A stretch of DNA of 64,000 nucleotides from DUPQ01 sp022706885 (GCA_022706885.1 JAKJBR010000004.1:31628-95627); one strand, 5' to 3'. Numbered from the stretch's first letter, positions 19,556 to 29,403 are shown. Numbers and translations: made by a program. The notes: generated by a model not told the origin, from the letters alone.

Positions 19556-20207
19556 CTTTCTTACTTCTCATCTCTTCTATCATCATATCCTTGACCTTCA
19601 TCAGCCTGGATATGTTGCCGCGTTCGTTTTCCTCTAACTTCATGGTGATATATTTAATAGTTTCCTCAAACTGGGGAATCATTATATATTCCAACGCGTT
19701 GACTCTTCTTCTTGTCCTCTCAATCTCCGATGCCATAAGCTGTACGGTTTTTTCCTTTTCCGCCAGTTTTATCAAATAGGGTATGACCTCGGTGATGTTG
19801 TATAAGGCGCTGTCCAGTTCGGCGGTTGTACTCAATATACCGTACGGATATATATTGGGATCGCTTTCTTCTTCATCGATATCGGTTATTACGGGAACCT
19901 TAACCCCCATTATATTCCTTGTCTGCACATCCAGTCTTATGGTCTTTTTAGGATACATAAGGCTTTCTTCTATAATCTGATCGGAAATGGATGCTCTGGA
20001 CAGTAAAAAGTCATTCTGCGCTTCTCCCAGCATACGCTCGCAGATTTCCCGAAGCCTTTTATTCTCCTTTACAATAGTCATAAACTGCTTAACAAGCTCA
20101 TCCCGCTTATCTTTTAAGAGCTTATGACCTCTTCTTGCGGTTATAAGTCTCCTTTTGAGATTGTTAAGTTCCATCCTTGTAGGATTTACATTAATCCTGG
20201 CCATCAT
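19542..20207 (-). CDS. ntpD: V-type ATPase subunit D (central stalk)
   Basis: Subunit D is the coiled-coil rotor shaft inside the A3B3 head. The 221 residues start MMARINVNPTRMELNNLKRRL, characteristic of the family, and consist of long N- and C-terminal helices (RTRRRVNALEYIMIP in the second). It overlaps subunit B by 17 bases and is the last ATPase gene of the operon. Starting at the second Met (20204) would give better spacing from AAGGA. Confidence 0.95.
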   Translation of the reverse strand: MMARINVNPTRMELNNLKRRLITARRGHKLLKDKRDELVKQFMTIVKENKRLREICERMLGEAQNDFLLSRASISDQIIEESLMYPKKTIRLDVQTRNIMGVKVPVITDIDEEESDPNIYPYGILSTTAELDSALYNITEVIPYLIKLAEKEKTVQLMASEIERTRRRVNALEYIMIPQFEETIKYITMKLEENERGNISRLMKVKDMMIEEMRSKKDAKN

Positions 20208-21588
20208 CCGATTCCTTAAATTTATCGTAATACTTGGTCAGATTGGCATCCCTGACCCTTTTCATTTCACTTCTGGGCAGTTTCACCAGTAATTTCCAAC
20301 CCAAATCCAGCGATTGCTCTATGGACCTGTTCTCATAGAATCCCTGGTTTATATATACATTTTCAAAAGCTTCAGCAAATTTGGCATACAACTTGTCCGT
20401 TTCGGTCAAAGCCGCTTCACCTAATATAATTGCCAGCTCTCTTACTTCCCTACCTCTGGAATATGCTGCGAAAAGCTGATTCATAACATCCGAATGGTCC
20501 TCTCTGGTCTTGCCCTTTCCTATCCCTTTATCTTTCAGACGGGAAAGTGAAGGCATTACATCTATAGGAGGTAATATGGATTTTTTATTCAGCTCTCTGG
20601 ATAATATAATCTGACCTTCCGTTATATATCCGGTAAGGTCGGGAATGGGATGTGTTTTATCATCTTCCGGCATGGACAGTATAGGTATCAGAGTTATACT
20701 GCCTTTGTTGCCTTTTCTTCTTCCCGCCCGCTCATACATGGTGGCAAGGTCGGTATAGAGATATCCGGGATAACCTCTTCTTCCGGGAACTTCTTTCTTA
20801 GCGGCCGATACTTCTCTTAACGCATCGGCATAGTATGTAATATCGGTCAGAATAACCAGAACATGCATTTCCTGTTCAAATGCCAGATACTCCGCAGCCG
20901 TCAGAGCCATTCTCGGTGTGGATATCCTTTCAATCGGAGGATCGTTGGCAAGATTAATAAACATAACGGTTCTGTCTATGGCTCCGGTCTTCTTGAAGTC
21001 CTGTATGAAGAAATCCGCCTCTTCGAATGTTATACCCATTGCCGCAAAAACCACAACGAAATTGGCATCCACATTCAGGACTTTTGCCTGTCTTGCAATC
21101 TGAGCCGCAAGTGCGGGATGCGGTAATCCGGAACCGGAGAATATCGGCAACTTCTGTCCTCTTACCAAAGTATTGAGAGTATCTATTGAAGAGATACCGG
21201 TCTGAATAAACTCCGAAGGATAATCCCTTGCCGTAGGATTCATGGGTTCACCGTTTATATCCGCTCTTTTGTCCGCAATAATCCGGGGACCGTCATCTAT
21301 GGGGTTTCCCATTCCGTCAAACACCCTGCCCAGCATATCGCTTGATACCGGCAAATCCAGACTCTTGCCCAAAAACCTTACTTTACTGTCAGCAAGGTTT
21401 ATTCCGGCGGAACTCTCAAACAACTGAACTATGGCATCGGTTCCGTCTATTTCCAGCACTTTACACTTTCTGGTTTCACCGTTGGAAAGCTCTATCTCGC
21501 CCAATTCGTCATACTTGACGTTTTCCACATCCTTTACTATCATCAAAGGACCGTATACTTCATTAATAGTCCTGTATTCTTTAATCAT
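20191..21588 (-). CDS. ntpB: V-type ATPase subunit B
   Basis: Subunit B is the non-catalytic nucleotide-domain subunit alternating with A in the head. The 465 residues have the family start EYRTINEVYGPLMIVKDV, PIFSGSGLPHPALAAQIARQ in place of a true P-loop, and GRRGYPGYLYTDLATMYERAGR. The gene overlaps A (4 bases) and D (17 bases). Confidence 0.97.
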   Translation of the reverse strand: MIKEYRTINEVYGPLMIVKDVENVKYDELGEIELSNGETRKCKVLEIDGTDAIVQLFESSAGINLADSKVRFLGKSLDLPVSSDMLGRVFDGMGNPIDDGPRIIADKRADINGEPMNPTARDYPSEFIQTGISSIDTLNTLVRGQKLPIFSGSGLPHPALAAQIARQAKVLNVDANFVVVFAAMGITFEEADFFIQDFKKTGAIDRTVMFINLANDPPIERISTPRMALTAAEYLAFEQEMHVLVILTDITYYADALREVSAAKKEVPGRRGYPGYLYTDLATMYERAGRRKGNKGSITLIPILSMPEDDKTHPIPDLTGYITEGQIILSRELNKKSILPPIDVMPSLSRLKDKGIGKGKTREDHSDVMNQLFAAYSRGREVRELAIILGEAALTETDKLYAKFAEAFENVYINQGFYENRSIEQSLDLGWKLLVKLPRSEMKRVRDANLTKYYDKFKESDDGQD

Positions 21589-23357
21589 GATAAAGCCTCC
21601 TCTTTAGAAAAATCTTTGAACTGCTTTTCCATTTCATCATCTATAGTACAAAAATAGTCATCAATATTCTGTTCTTCAACAAGCCTTGCACGTGAAATCT
21701 TCTCACGTACCGGCATACCGAATAATTTATCCAGATCAATATCATCATTTATTATCTCTTTTGCTCTGTAATAATAATCCATAATGGTCTTCAGAAGTTT
21801 ATACCGCTTATTTACACTGCAATAGGTATCAAACGGGTGCATGGCGTCCTGATAAAGAAAATCCTCTCTTAAAGACCGTGCCGCTTCCAGAACCAGTCGC
21901 TCGGGATTGGAAAGCGCGTCTATACCTACAAGTCTCACTATTTCCTGCAGATTCGCTTCTTCCTGCAACAGCCTCATGGCATCTTTGGTAAGTGTCGAAT
22001 AATTCTTTGCTATGTTTTCATCCGACCATTCATCCAATTTGGATGCATAGAGAGAGTAACTGGTCAGCCAGTTTATTGCCGGGAAGTGTCTGGCATAAGC
22101 CAAAGAGGAATCCAGACTCCAGAACACCTTTACAATTCTCATTGTGGCCTGTGTAACCGGTTCGGAAAGGTCTCCTCCCGGAGGTGATACCGCACCTATT
22201 GCCGAAATGGAACCTACACGTTCCTCACTTCCCGAAGTCAGAACTTTTCCGGCTCTTTCGTAGAACTGTGCCAGACGGGAACCCAAATATGCGGGATAAC
22301 CTTCTTCACCCGGCATTTCCTCCAGTCTTGCCGACATTTCTCTCAACGCCTCCGCCCACCTGGATGTGGAGTCGGCCATGATTGCAACATCATATCCCAT
22401 GTCTCTGTAATATTCCGCTATGGTTATACCGGTATATATGGAAGCTTCTCTTGCCGCAACAGGCATGTCGGAAGTATTGGCAATAAGCACCGTTCTTTTC
22501 ATAATGGATTCGTTGCTTCTCGGATCCAATAACCTCGGGAATTCCGTCAGCACGTCGGTCATTTCATTTCCTCTTTCGCCGCATCCTATATATACCACTA
22601 TATCGGCATCCGACCACTTGGCAAGCTGATGCTGTACAACGGTTTTGCCGCTTCCGAACGGTCCGGGTATGGCCGATATACCGCCTTTGGTTATAGGGAA
22701 GAAGGTATCTATGGACCTCTGCCCCGTTACCAGCGGGGTATCCGGTGCGAACTTCATCTTAAACGGACGTTGTTTTCTTACCGGCCATTTAGTAAGCATA
22801 ATTACGTCTTTTATCTCTTTTTTCTCATTTTCTATCCTTGCAATGACTTCGGTTACGTTAAAACTGCCCTCTTCAATGCTGACAATTTTACCGCTTATAT
22901 CATAGGGAACCATCACTCTGTGCTCTATAAGTACGGTTTCCTGCACAACTCCCAGAATATCTCCCGGTTGCACATTATCGCCTACCTTCTTTACAGGTTT
23001 GAAGTCCCATTTTTTATTTCTGTCTATACTGGGCAGCGTTACTCCTCTTTTAATGGTGCTGCCGGATATTTTTCTCATATCTTCCAAAGGCCTCTGAATA
23101 CCGTCAAATATACCGCCTATGATACCCGGTGCAAGTTCCACGCTAAGAGGCATATTTGTTGTTACCACATCCTCGCCCGGTCCCAGACCTGAGGTTTCCT
23201 CATATACCTGTATACTGGCCAAATCATCCCTCATCTCCAGAATCTCACCGATAAGACCGTGTTTGCTTACTTTTACCACGTCAAACATATTCGCATGTTT
23301 CATTCCTTTTGCGACTATGAGAGGTCCCGATACTTTAACAATAGTTCCTTTGTTCAT
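21585..23357 (-). CDS. ntpA: V-type ATPase catalytic subunit A
   Basis: Subunit A is the catalytic subunit. It has Walker A GPFGSGKTVVQHQ, the V-type specific insertion after residue 110, and GYPAYLGSRLAQFYERAG. I start at the ATG at 23357, giving 590 residues beginning MNKGTIVKVSGPLIVAKGM, with GGAG six bases upstream. Upstream ATGs at 23369 and 23378 lack ribosome sites. It follows subunit F (ntpG) by 13 bases and overlaps B by 4. Confidence 0.97.
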   Translation of the reverse strand: MNKGTIVKVSGPLIVAKGMKHANMFDVVKVSKHGLIGEILEMRDDLASIQVYEETSGLGPGEDVVTTNMPLSVELAPGIIGGIFDGIQRPLEDMRKISGSTIKRGVTLPSIDRNKKWDFKPVKKVGDNVQPGDILGVVQETVLIEHRVMVPYDISGKIVSIEEGSFNVTEVIARIENEKKEIKDVIMLTKWPVRKQRPFKMKFAPDTPLVTGQRSIDTFFPITKGGISAIPGPFGSGKTVVQHQLAKWSDADIVVYIGCGERGNEMTDVLTEFPRLLDPRSNESIMKRTVLIANTSDMPVAAREASIYTGITIAEYYRDMGYDVAIMADSTSRWAEALREMSARLEEMPGEEGYPAYLGSRLAQFYERAGKVLTSGSEERVGSISAIGAVSPPGGDLSEPVTQATMRIVKVFWSLDSSLAYARHFPAINWLTSYSLYASKLDEWSDENIAKNYSTLTKDAMRLLQEEANLQEIVRLVGIDALSNPERLVLEAARSLREDFLYQDAMHPFDTYCSVNKRYKLLKTIMDYYYRAKEIINDDIDLDKLFGMPVREKISRARLVEEQNIDDYFCTIDDEMEKQFKDFSKEEALS

Positions 23358-23370
23358 ATGATTCTCCATT

Positions 23371-23685
23371 CTAATCACTTATATTAATATCCGCACCGAT
23401 GGCACGTTCGGTGCATCTTTTTATATTCATCATACCCATTCCGGTAACACCCTTTACTCCGGGTATCGCTATAAATGCGGGCAATACTCTGTCGGTATAT
23501 CTGCCTATAACTTCGGTATTCTGTTCGTAAATCTCCTCGGTTACGAATATAACCGCGTATTGCTGCCTCTCCAGTGTCTTTACTATATCACTGAAAGCGG
23601 ATTCTTCTACATCATATACCGTCAATCCCACGGCTTTAAAAGCCAGTATATCGTCATGACGACCTATAACGGCAGCTTTATACAT
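23371..23685 (-). CDS. ntpG: V-type ATPase subunit F (NtpG)
   Basis: This small 104-residue subunit joins D to form the rotating stalk. It has the Rossmann-like pattern of the family: MYKAAVIGRHDDILAFKAVGL, then YAVIFVTEEIYEQ, then LPAFIAIPGVKGVTGMGM. Its ATG overlaps subunit C by 8 bases. Confidence 0.93.
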   Translation of the reverse strand: MYKAAVIGRHDDILAFKAVGLTVYDVEESAFSDIVKTLERQQYAVIFVTEEIYEQNTEVIGRYTDRVLPAFIAIPGVKGVTGMGMMNIKRCTERAIGADINISD

Positions 23686-24628
23686 AACACATCCTCAGCC
23701 TTTCTTTGGTTCGCTCTCTGCTTATCCTGTTTGCCTTTCCTATCATGGTAATTCTTGCATTCTTTATTTCCGTTTCCTTGCCCAGCATATATCCTATTAC
23801 GGGAGATATTCCCAACGGCTCATATCTGTGCTTTCTCAGAAATGTCATTATATAGTCATCGGAGTTCTTTTCTATATCACCTTTTTCAAACACCGACGCA
23901 TACGGGGTTTGCTTTAAAAATTTGCGGAAATTTTCCTCATCAGCTTCAAAAAGCATCATATAATCTTCCGACTTTACCGATCCTCCGGGTATGATGGCAT
24001 AGTTTAAGAATTGTTCTTTGCGGAATACTTTTTTAATCCTCATAAACGCCTTTAAGTTCATAAGATCGGTCTGTATTATCGTAAAGTCCTTCAAAAACCT
24101 GTCGTATGTTTTCTCCATTATTCTGTTGAAGTATGTATAGTATGCTTTGTCCATTATGAGATCAATCAGCTGAGGATCGTTGGTTTTCAAAAACTCTTCC
24201 ATACTGAGCTGTACCGCTTGTGCAATATCTTCCGGAAGGTGTGAGAAATCTCTGTTATGAAGCCATTCTTTAAGTTCCTCATATTTATACACACCGGTAT
24301 CCAGCGCTATCTCGTCATAAGGTTTTTTTAAGAATTCCGCTTTAAGCAATACCTTTAAATTATGTATGTCGAACTTAAGGAAAAAGGCATCAAATATTTT
24401 TGTGTCGGGCAAAATCTCTCTCATATATGCATAAAGTGATTTCTGTTCGTTATACAACATAGTCATATAATCCTCATCTTCGACATATCTGCACTCGGCA
24501 AGAATCCTGACCGCTTCTTTCATGTCGGGAGCATCCACAAGCCTTGCAAGCTTTTGTTCATCCATCATGAAGTTTTCTCTTACGCGCACCCTTCCTATGG
24601 AGTGTGCATATTTGTCGGAATTTCTCAA
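23678..24628 (-). CDS. ntpC: V-type ATPase subunit C (AC39-like)
   Basis: This 316-residue all-helical subunit links the membrane ring to the central stalk. It matches the V-ATPase d/AC39 family: YAHSIGRVRVRENFMMDEQK at the start, the segment FDIHNLKVLLKAEFL, and NYAIIPGGSV. It overlaps subunit E by four bases (ATGA type) and subunit F by eight. Confidence 0.93.
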   Translation of the reverse strand: MRNSDKYAHSIGRVRVRENFMMDEQKLARLVDAPDMKEAVRILAECRYVEDEDYMTMLYNEQKSLYAYMREILPDTKIFDAFFLKFDIHNLKVLLKAEFLKKPYDEIALDTGVYKYEELKEWLHNRDFSHLPEDIAQAVQLSMEEFLKTNDPQLIDLIMDKAYYTYFNRIMEKTYDRFLKDFTIIQTDLMNLKAFMRIKKVFRKEQFLNYAIIPGGSVKSEDYMMLFEADEENFRKFLKQTPYASVFEKGDIEKNSDDYIMTFLRKHRYEPLGISPVIGYMLGKETEIKNARITMIGKANRISRERTKERLRMCYV

Positions 24629-25230
24629 ACCTCAACACCTCTTTTAAAAAGTATCTTCATAACATCCGCCTCTATATTCTGCTTCATATACTTGAGCATT
24701 GATGAGAATGTGGAGTTGGAGTATATTTTTCCGTTTTTTACTATTACTCCGAAATCATCTGGTATATCCTGCCCGGAAAGAGCAACCGAAATGTCCGGAC
24801 CTAAAGCACTCCCTATATTCTGTATAAGCTTGTCACCGAAAGCCTTTTTGTCTTTACCGTTCAAACTTACCTCATTGTGTCCCTCTTTAAGACAGTTGCC
24901 GATAAGCTTTGTATACAAAGTCAGTTTCTCGGCATTACTAAGATTTATCAGTGCCTGTTGTGTTTTTTCAAACACTTCGGTTACCATATTCTGCTTAACC
25001 GCAAGCAACTGTTTTTTACCCTCAAGGCGCCTGTTGGCCTGTGCCCGGGATACAATGCCCTTTGCTTCTTTTTCCGTCTCGGATATTTTAACCTTCCGAT
25101 ATTCCTCAATCCTCTCATCCACAACAGATTTCATTGATTGTATTTTGGAAGAGGTTTCGGATAACCGTAACCCCGCACGTTCTTCGGCATCAGCTATTAT
25201 CTTGTCATATATCCTGTCTATTCCCGGCAT
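24625..25230 (-). CDS. ntpE: V-type ATPase subunit E (peripheral stalk)
   Basis: This 201-residue subunit pairs with the small NtpF-like helix protein to form the outer stalk. A long, charged N-terminal helix (about 1-100, rich in E, K and R) is followed by a globular C-terminal domain with DDFGVIVKNGKIYSNSTF, as in the family. It starts immediately after the K gene stop and overlaps C by four bases. Confidence 0.9.
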   Translation of the reverse strand: MPGIDRIYDKIIADAEERAGLRLSETSSKIQSMKSVVDERIEEYRKVKISETEKEAKGIVSRAQANRRLEGKKQLLAVKQNMVTEVFEKTQQALINLSNAEKLTLYTKLIGNCLKEGHNEVSLNGKDKKAFGDKLIQNIGSALGPDISVALSGQDIPDDFGVIVKNGKIYSNSTFSSMLKYMKQNIEADVMKILFKRGVEV

Positions 25231-25698
25231 TTATACTTTACCTACCATCAGTATGGATATGAGCAGTGCGAATATGGCAAAAAGCTCTACCATAAGTGTA
25301 AGAACTACGCCCTTAACCATATCAGCGCTTCTTTTTGCAACGATGCCTATACTCGCCACGGCTACCTGCCCCTGGAATATTGCGGAAATAAGGCCGACAA
25401 CGCCTGCAGGCAGACCGGCAATTATTAAGCTGAATCCCTGTTCAAGACTTAAGCCCCCGACTTTACCGATTATGAGGAAGGCAACAACGAAACCGTAAAT
25501 TCCCTGCGTGCTGGGCAGCGCTTCTAAAATCATTACCGGCACGAATTTGCTGGAATCTTCCGCAATAACACCGCTTCCCACTTTACCGGCCATAGAGACT
25601 CCTTTGGCGGCACCCGATCCGGCAAGTAAAAAGCATAATGCCGCTCCTATAATTGCCAGCACATCACCTAAATTGTTTTCCAATACATACTTAAACAT
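25231..25698 (-). CDS. ntpK: V-type ATPase proteolipid subunit K, Na+-type ligand set
   Basis: This membrane rotor subunit of 155 residues has four transmembrane helices formed by two fused hairpins. LPSTQGIYGF at residues 61-70 gives Leu61, Thr64 and Gln65. Gln109 and Gln111 lie in the second half, and Glu138 in the last helix. Established knowledge: the Na+-pumping Enterococcus hirae NtpK binds Na+ through Leu61, Thr64, Gln65, Gln110 and Glu139. The match predicts Na+ coupling, though the direction (pump or synthase) is open. It lies between I and E. Confidence 0.95.
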   Translation of the reverse strand: MFKYVLENNLGDVLAIIGAALCFLLAGSGAAKGVSMAGKVGSGVIAEDSSKFVPVMILEALPSTQGIYGFVVAFLIIGKVGGLSLEQGFSLIIAGLPAGVVGLISAIFQGQVAVASIGIVAKRSADMVKGVVLTLMVELFAIFALLISILMVGKV

Positions 25699-25716
25699 AA
25701 AATAATCCTCCGATTT

Positions 25717-27687
25717 TTATTCTCTGATTCTTATATATTTTGTATCCTCAAAAAGAGGAGAATAAGCTACTCCGCCGCCTTCAAAGAACTTGTTGAAAAA
25801 TTCTATATACTGCAACCTGCTGGAATGCACATATGCACCCAAAGCGTTAATGGCGAAATTGAACCCGTGTCCCACCACAAACACAAGTGTGAATGTAATA
25901 ATACCCGGTATTGTGAAGCCTCCGGCCGATCCTAACTGGTTAATGATTGACCCTATGACTCCCGTTGCCAGTCCCATTGCTAAAAGTCTGGAATAAGACA
26001 GCACATCTCCCATGAAGTTGATTAAATCGTAAAAGGCCGCAATTCCTCCGAAAAGCTTTCCGAATATACCCTTTTTATGTCGTCCCTGTGTAAGCAATAT
26101 TACGGCTGCCGAATACGGGAAAAGCTTCTTTCCGATAGGTGTCAATGTCATATATACATTCTCGGGAACACTGGGTATGTACGAAGAAACCAGAAAACAT
26201 GCCGTTGTGAAGAAAAAGTACCACGGCAACACATCCAGCACGGCATCTAAATATTTCTTCTTCTTTATGTTATTGTACCCTTTCATTCCGTAACCCACAT
26301 ATATATGAATAACTCCCAGTATCAGCGACCACATAAGAAGCCTGTTGGGGTCCGCTATAGGGTCAAACCATAAAGCTACATTTATGGATTTATCGGATAA
26401 TATAGTGGGTATAAGGTCACCGAACCAGGAACCGTATAAGGCTCCCACAACAACCGTTGCTATGCCCGATATAAGCATCAACTTTATAAACCTTGCCGTG
26501 GCGTATTCCAACTTGAATTTGAGCAGTATAACCGCACAGACTACCGACATAACCAGCCCGTAACCGGCATCGGAAAGCATCATCCCGAAGAACAGTGCAA
26601 AGAATATTGCCGTGACCGTATTGGGATCGGCTTCCCTGCAATTGGGCAGACTGAACATTTCCGTAACTCCCGTTACCGAGTCTCCTAAGAATCCGTTCTT
26701 AAGAAGTACCGGAAACTCCTCATCATCATGAGGATCTCTTACAAATACATGACAAACAAAGTCTTTTTCCAGAGCACCGACCGTCTTTTCGACTTTCTCC
26801 TCCGGTATCCAGCCGTCGATTATAAAGCTGTATTTGCCGGAAAGTATTTTATCGTCCACTGTCAACAATCCTTTGCTTATGGCAAAATGGTCATAGACAG
26901 CCTGTACTTCTCCTGTCTTCAAAGCATATTCTTTCAAACTGCTCTTTGCATTCTCTATGTTTACTTTAAGTTCTTCAATATTTTCCTTATACTCTTCAAT
27001 TAACCGACCGGGAATACCGGAAAAATCATATTCCAAAATATTAAAGTCTATACTTTTAAGATAATGCATGGGCTCTCGCATATCCGATTCATGGATATAT
27101 ATCGCCACATAAGCATTATTCTTATCCTTGCTTATCTCCTGAACCTGACATAATAATCCCTTTTCATCAATTGCCTGAGTATATGTCTCGGGTTTTACAA
27201 ACTCCGGTATTGTACCCAGAACAATATTGACTTTATCGGTTTTAGACATGTTGATGGGTATATCAAGATCAGTCCACGGCGTAAGAGTCAGTATATCATT
27301 TTCCAGCCGGTTTATTTCATCTCTGAAATCCCCAATAGAGTTGTGAGTCTCTATAACCTTCTCGGCAAGTCCGATAAACTCATCGTTGTATTGCGTTATA
27401 CTTTCATAATATTGTCTGTCTATATCTTTTCTGACTTTGAATAAAGGTTTTTTGGATTCATCATATTCTTCCAGAACGGATATGGCTTTTGACAGCAAAG
27501 CCATTTTGCTGTCTATTTCGGCTTCGGAATTTTTGTCATAACCTTTGGTAAAGACATTCTCATACTCCGAATCAATCGGCATATCCTGAATGTCCACAAC
27601 GCCGCGCTTCTGAAGGAAAGAAAGCATGGGCTTTTTCTCCTTTAAAAGGCCGGTTATGCAAATCTTCTTCATGCTAACGACTGCCAT
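25717..27687 (-). CDS. ntpI: V-type ATPase subunit I (stator membrane subunit a)
   Basis: The 656-residue stator subunit has a long cytoplasmic N-terminal half (to about 340) with coiled-coil stretches, then about seven to eight membrane helices. GMMLSDAGYGLVMSVVC, SYSRLLAMGLATGVIG and GHGFNFAINALGAYVHSSRLQY are family hallmarks. The conserved Arg in SYSRLLAMG is needed for ion passage. It overlaps the preceding small subunit by 14 bases; AAGGTG precedes the ATG. Confidence 0.95.
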   Translation of the reverse strand: MAVVSMKKICITGLLKEKKPMLSFLQKRGVVDIQDMPIDSEYENVFTKGYDKNSEAEIDSKMALLSKAISVLEEYDESKKPLFKVRKDIDRQYYESITQYNDEFIGLAEKVIETHNSIGDFRDEINRLENDILTLTPWTDLDIPINMSKTDKVNIVLGTIPEFVKPETYTQAIDEKGLLCQVQEISKDKNNAYVAIYIHESDMREPMHYLKSIDFNILEYDFSGIPGRLIEEYKENIEELKVNIENAKSSLKEYALKTGEVQAVYDHFAISKGLLTVDDKILSGKYSFIIDGWIPEEKVEKTVGALEKDFVCHVFVRDPHDDEEFPVLLKNGFLGDSVTGVTEMFSLPNCREADPNTVTAIFFALFFGMMLSDAGYGLVMSVVCAVILLKFKLEYATARFIKLMLISGIATVVVGALYGSWFGDLIPTILSDKSINVALWFDPIADPNRLLMWSLILGVIHIYVGYGMKGYNNIKKKKYLDAVLDVLPWYFFFTTACFLVSSYIPSVPENVYMTLTPIGKKLFPYSAAVILLTQGRHKKGIFGKLFGGIAAFYDLINFMGDVLSYSRLLAMGLATGVIGSIINQLGSAGGFTIPGIITFTLVFVVGHGFNFAINALGAYVHSSRLQYIEFFNKFFEGGGVAYSPLFEDTKYIRIRE

Positions 27688-27994
27688 TTGTCACCTTTTC
27701 CAAAACAAAATCCACCGATTCTTTAACATTGGAAAGAGCTTCGGTTTTCAAGTCTTCACTCATTTTTGCATATTCCCTGTCCGCTTTTTGCACAAGGTCC
27801 GCTGCTTCCTGCTCTGCTTTCAAGAGCATGTTTTTGCACTGTTCATCAATCTTTTCAATGCTTTTTCTCTCATACTCCGAGTGCTCTTTCTCCGCATCAC
27901 CAAGCATCAATTCCGACTTATTGACGGCATCTCTGAAAATACCCGCCGCCTTCTCTTCCGCTTCTTTGATTTTATCTAAATATGTTTTTTCCAT
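27674..27994 (-). CDS. ntpF: V-type ATPase peripheral-stalk subunit G/H (NtpF-like)
   Basis: This is a short all-helical, highly charged protein of about 106 residues, a coiled coil from end to end, which forms the outer stalk with subunit E. It is the first gene of the operon, matching ntpF in the Enterococcus ntp order. The start is uncertain. The ATG at 27994 has GGGA six bases upstream and is preferred; ATGs at 27997 and 28006 are in frame but poorly spaced. Confidence 0.82.
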   Translation of the reverse strand: MEKTYLDKIKEAEEKAAGIFRDAVNKSELMLGDAEKEHSEYERKSIEKIDEQCKNMLLKAEQEAADLVQKADREYAKMSEDLKTEALSNVKESVDFVLEKVTNGSR

Positions 27995-28046
27995 CATCTT
28001 TCCCATCTGTTAATCACATCAACATATTTTTTATTCAACAAAAGAC

Positions 28047-28075
28047 ATTATATCATATTAATATATTGAATTGCA
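28047..28075 (-). promoter_or_regulatory. Promoter candidate of the V-type ATPase operon
   Basis: On the minus strand TGCAAT and a perfect TATAAT are separated by 17 bases, about 50 bases upstream of the first ATPase gene. The -35 match is weak. Confidence 0.5.
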
Positions 28076-28105
28076 GAGAGAATATAAATAAATCATATTT
28101 AAGTC

Positions 28106-29386
28106 TTACGGCTTTAGTGAAGTTATGGGAACAATATATATGCCCGTTTTCCGATCTTTCATTATAACTTCACAGTGTCCGACAATGACACACATGAATA
28201 CGGGTTTCCTTTTTACATTGGTATAAAATCTTGAAAGGCTTTCTATAGCATCCTTAATACCTCTGTCGCTCAATTTTATCTCAAAAGCTGCATAATTACC
28301 TTCACTGAACTCTATAATTGCATCCACCTCATCTTGCGACGAGTTGTCACGAAAATGATAGAGATAACCGTCAAGATAATCTGCATATATTCTCAAGTCC
28401 CGCTTTACAAGTGCTTCAAACATCAGACCGAATGTTTCGTGGTCATTAAGCAATTTATCTTTCGTAAGTTGCAGGCTTGCACAGCAAAGTGACGGGTCAA
28501 CTAAATGTCTCTTAGCGGTTTTTCCGACCCGTGCGGAAGAACGATAATTCAGACTGTAGGCCTCCTGGTTTGCAGTGAGATATAACCTGTCTAAAACTCC
28601 GAGATAGTCTGTTAAAGTTGTCCGACTCTCAATTAGTTGCTCTTTATTTTCATAATCCTCAATATCTCTGACCAATGTAGCATTACTTGCAAGTGTTGCT
28701 TCATTTCTCGACAAAGAACGAATAAGCATACGCATCTTATTTGAGTCTCTTCTTCTTTTATCACTTTCATGCATATCCTTTGTAACAATGGTATCAATGT
28801 AGCTTTTAGGAATAATACCTATGTCATCTTCTTCCATATCGATATTTTCCGGCCAACCTCCCCTGATAATCAAATGTGCCAGTTTTTCCAATTCAACTTT
28901 ACCTGTGTGACCCTCGTTCAATTGACCTTGCAACATATCTTTAATAGAGGCTTCGCCGGTGGAATCCTTTGATTCGTACAAACTCATAGTATACATACGA
29001 ATCGTAGCTATCCTTCCTGTTCCGGAATGGTATATTTCATCACTTGTTGTTGAATCAAGAGAAGTTGAACCTGTGAGTATAAATTTTCCTTTATCCCGGC
29101 TACTGTCGCATTCATGGCGAACCGCATCCCATATACCGGGAACAATTTGCCACTCATCAATTAATTGCGGTCTGTCAGCAAGGAAAATATATTTCGGATC
29201 TATATTTGCCATATCTCTCTGACTTTTTTCAGTCATGTAAGTTACACTGTTTGCATGATTCAACCCCGACCAGGTCTTTCCGCACCATTTGGGACCTTCT
29301 ATGGAAACCGCTCCGAAAATTTTCAAGTATTTCTCAATTTTACTATCAACCAGTCTCGGCATATATCCGTCTCTTTTTAAAGTCAT
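28106..29386 (-). CDS. AAA+ ATPase with DUF4143 domain, GPKWCGKTW subfamily (1 of 4)
   Basis: This 426-residue protein belongs to the widespread but functionally obscure AAA_14/DUF4143 family. Walker A is GPKWCGKT (31-38), Walker B LIDEW with Asp77 and Glu78, and a sensor segment ILTGSTS follows at about 104. Near residue 360 DEVDAIIEF, followed by AAFEIKLS, resembles the D...ExK pattern of PD-(D/E)XK nucleases. I use the ATG at 29386 because GGAGGG lies five bases upstream. The start sits just after three 23-bp tandem repeats. It is most like the protein at 35692-36981. Role unknown; defence, DNA binding or regulation are possible. Confidence 0.88.
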   Translation of the reverse strand: MTLKRDGYMPRLVDSKIEKYLKIFGAVSIEGPKWCGKTWSGLNHANSVTYMTEKSQRDMANIDPKYIFLADRPQLIDEWQIVPGIWDAVRHECDSSRDKGKFILTGSTSLDSTTSDEIYHSGTGRIATIRMYTMSLYESKDSTGEASIKDMLQGQLNEGHTGKVELEKLAHLIIRGGWPENIDMEEDDIGIIPKSYIDTIVTKDMHESDKRRRDSNKMRMLIRSLSRNEATLASNATLVRDIEDYENKEQLIESRTTLTDYLGVLDRLYLTANQEAYSLNYRSSARVGKTAKRHLVDPSLCCASLQLTKDKLLNDHETFGLMFEALVKRDLRIYADYLDGYLYHFRDNSSQDEVDAIIEFSEGNYAAFEIKLSDRGIKDAIESLSRFYTNVKRKPVFMCVIVGHCEVIMKDRKTGIYIVPITSLKP

Positions 29387-29403
29387 GACAACCCTCCGAG
29401 AAC

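Noticed and set aside
24554..25498. Long plus-strand reading frame (314 codons) opposite the V-ATPase genes
   Set aside because: It is antisense to ntpC, ntpE and ntpK with their clear motifs. It has no ribosome site and no recognisable protein features.
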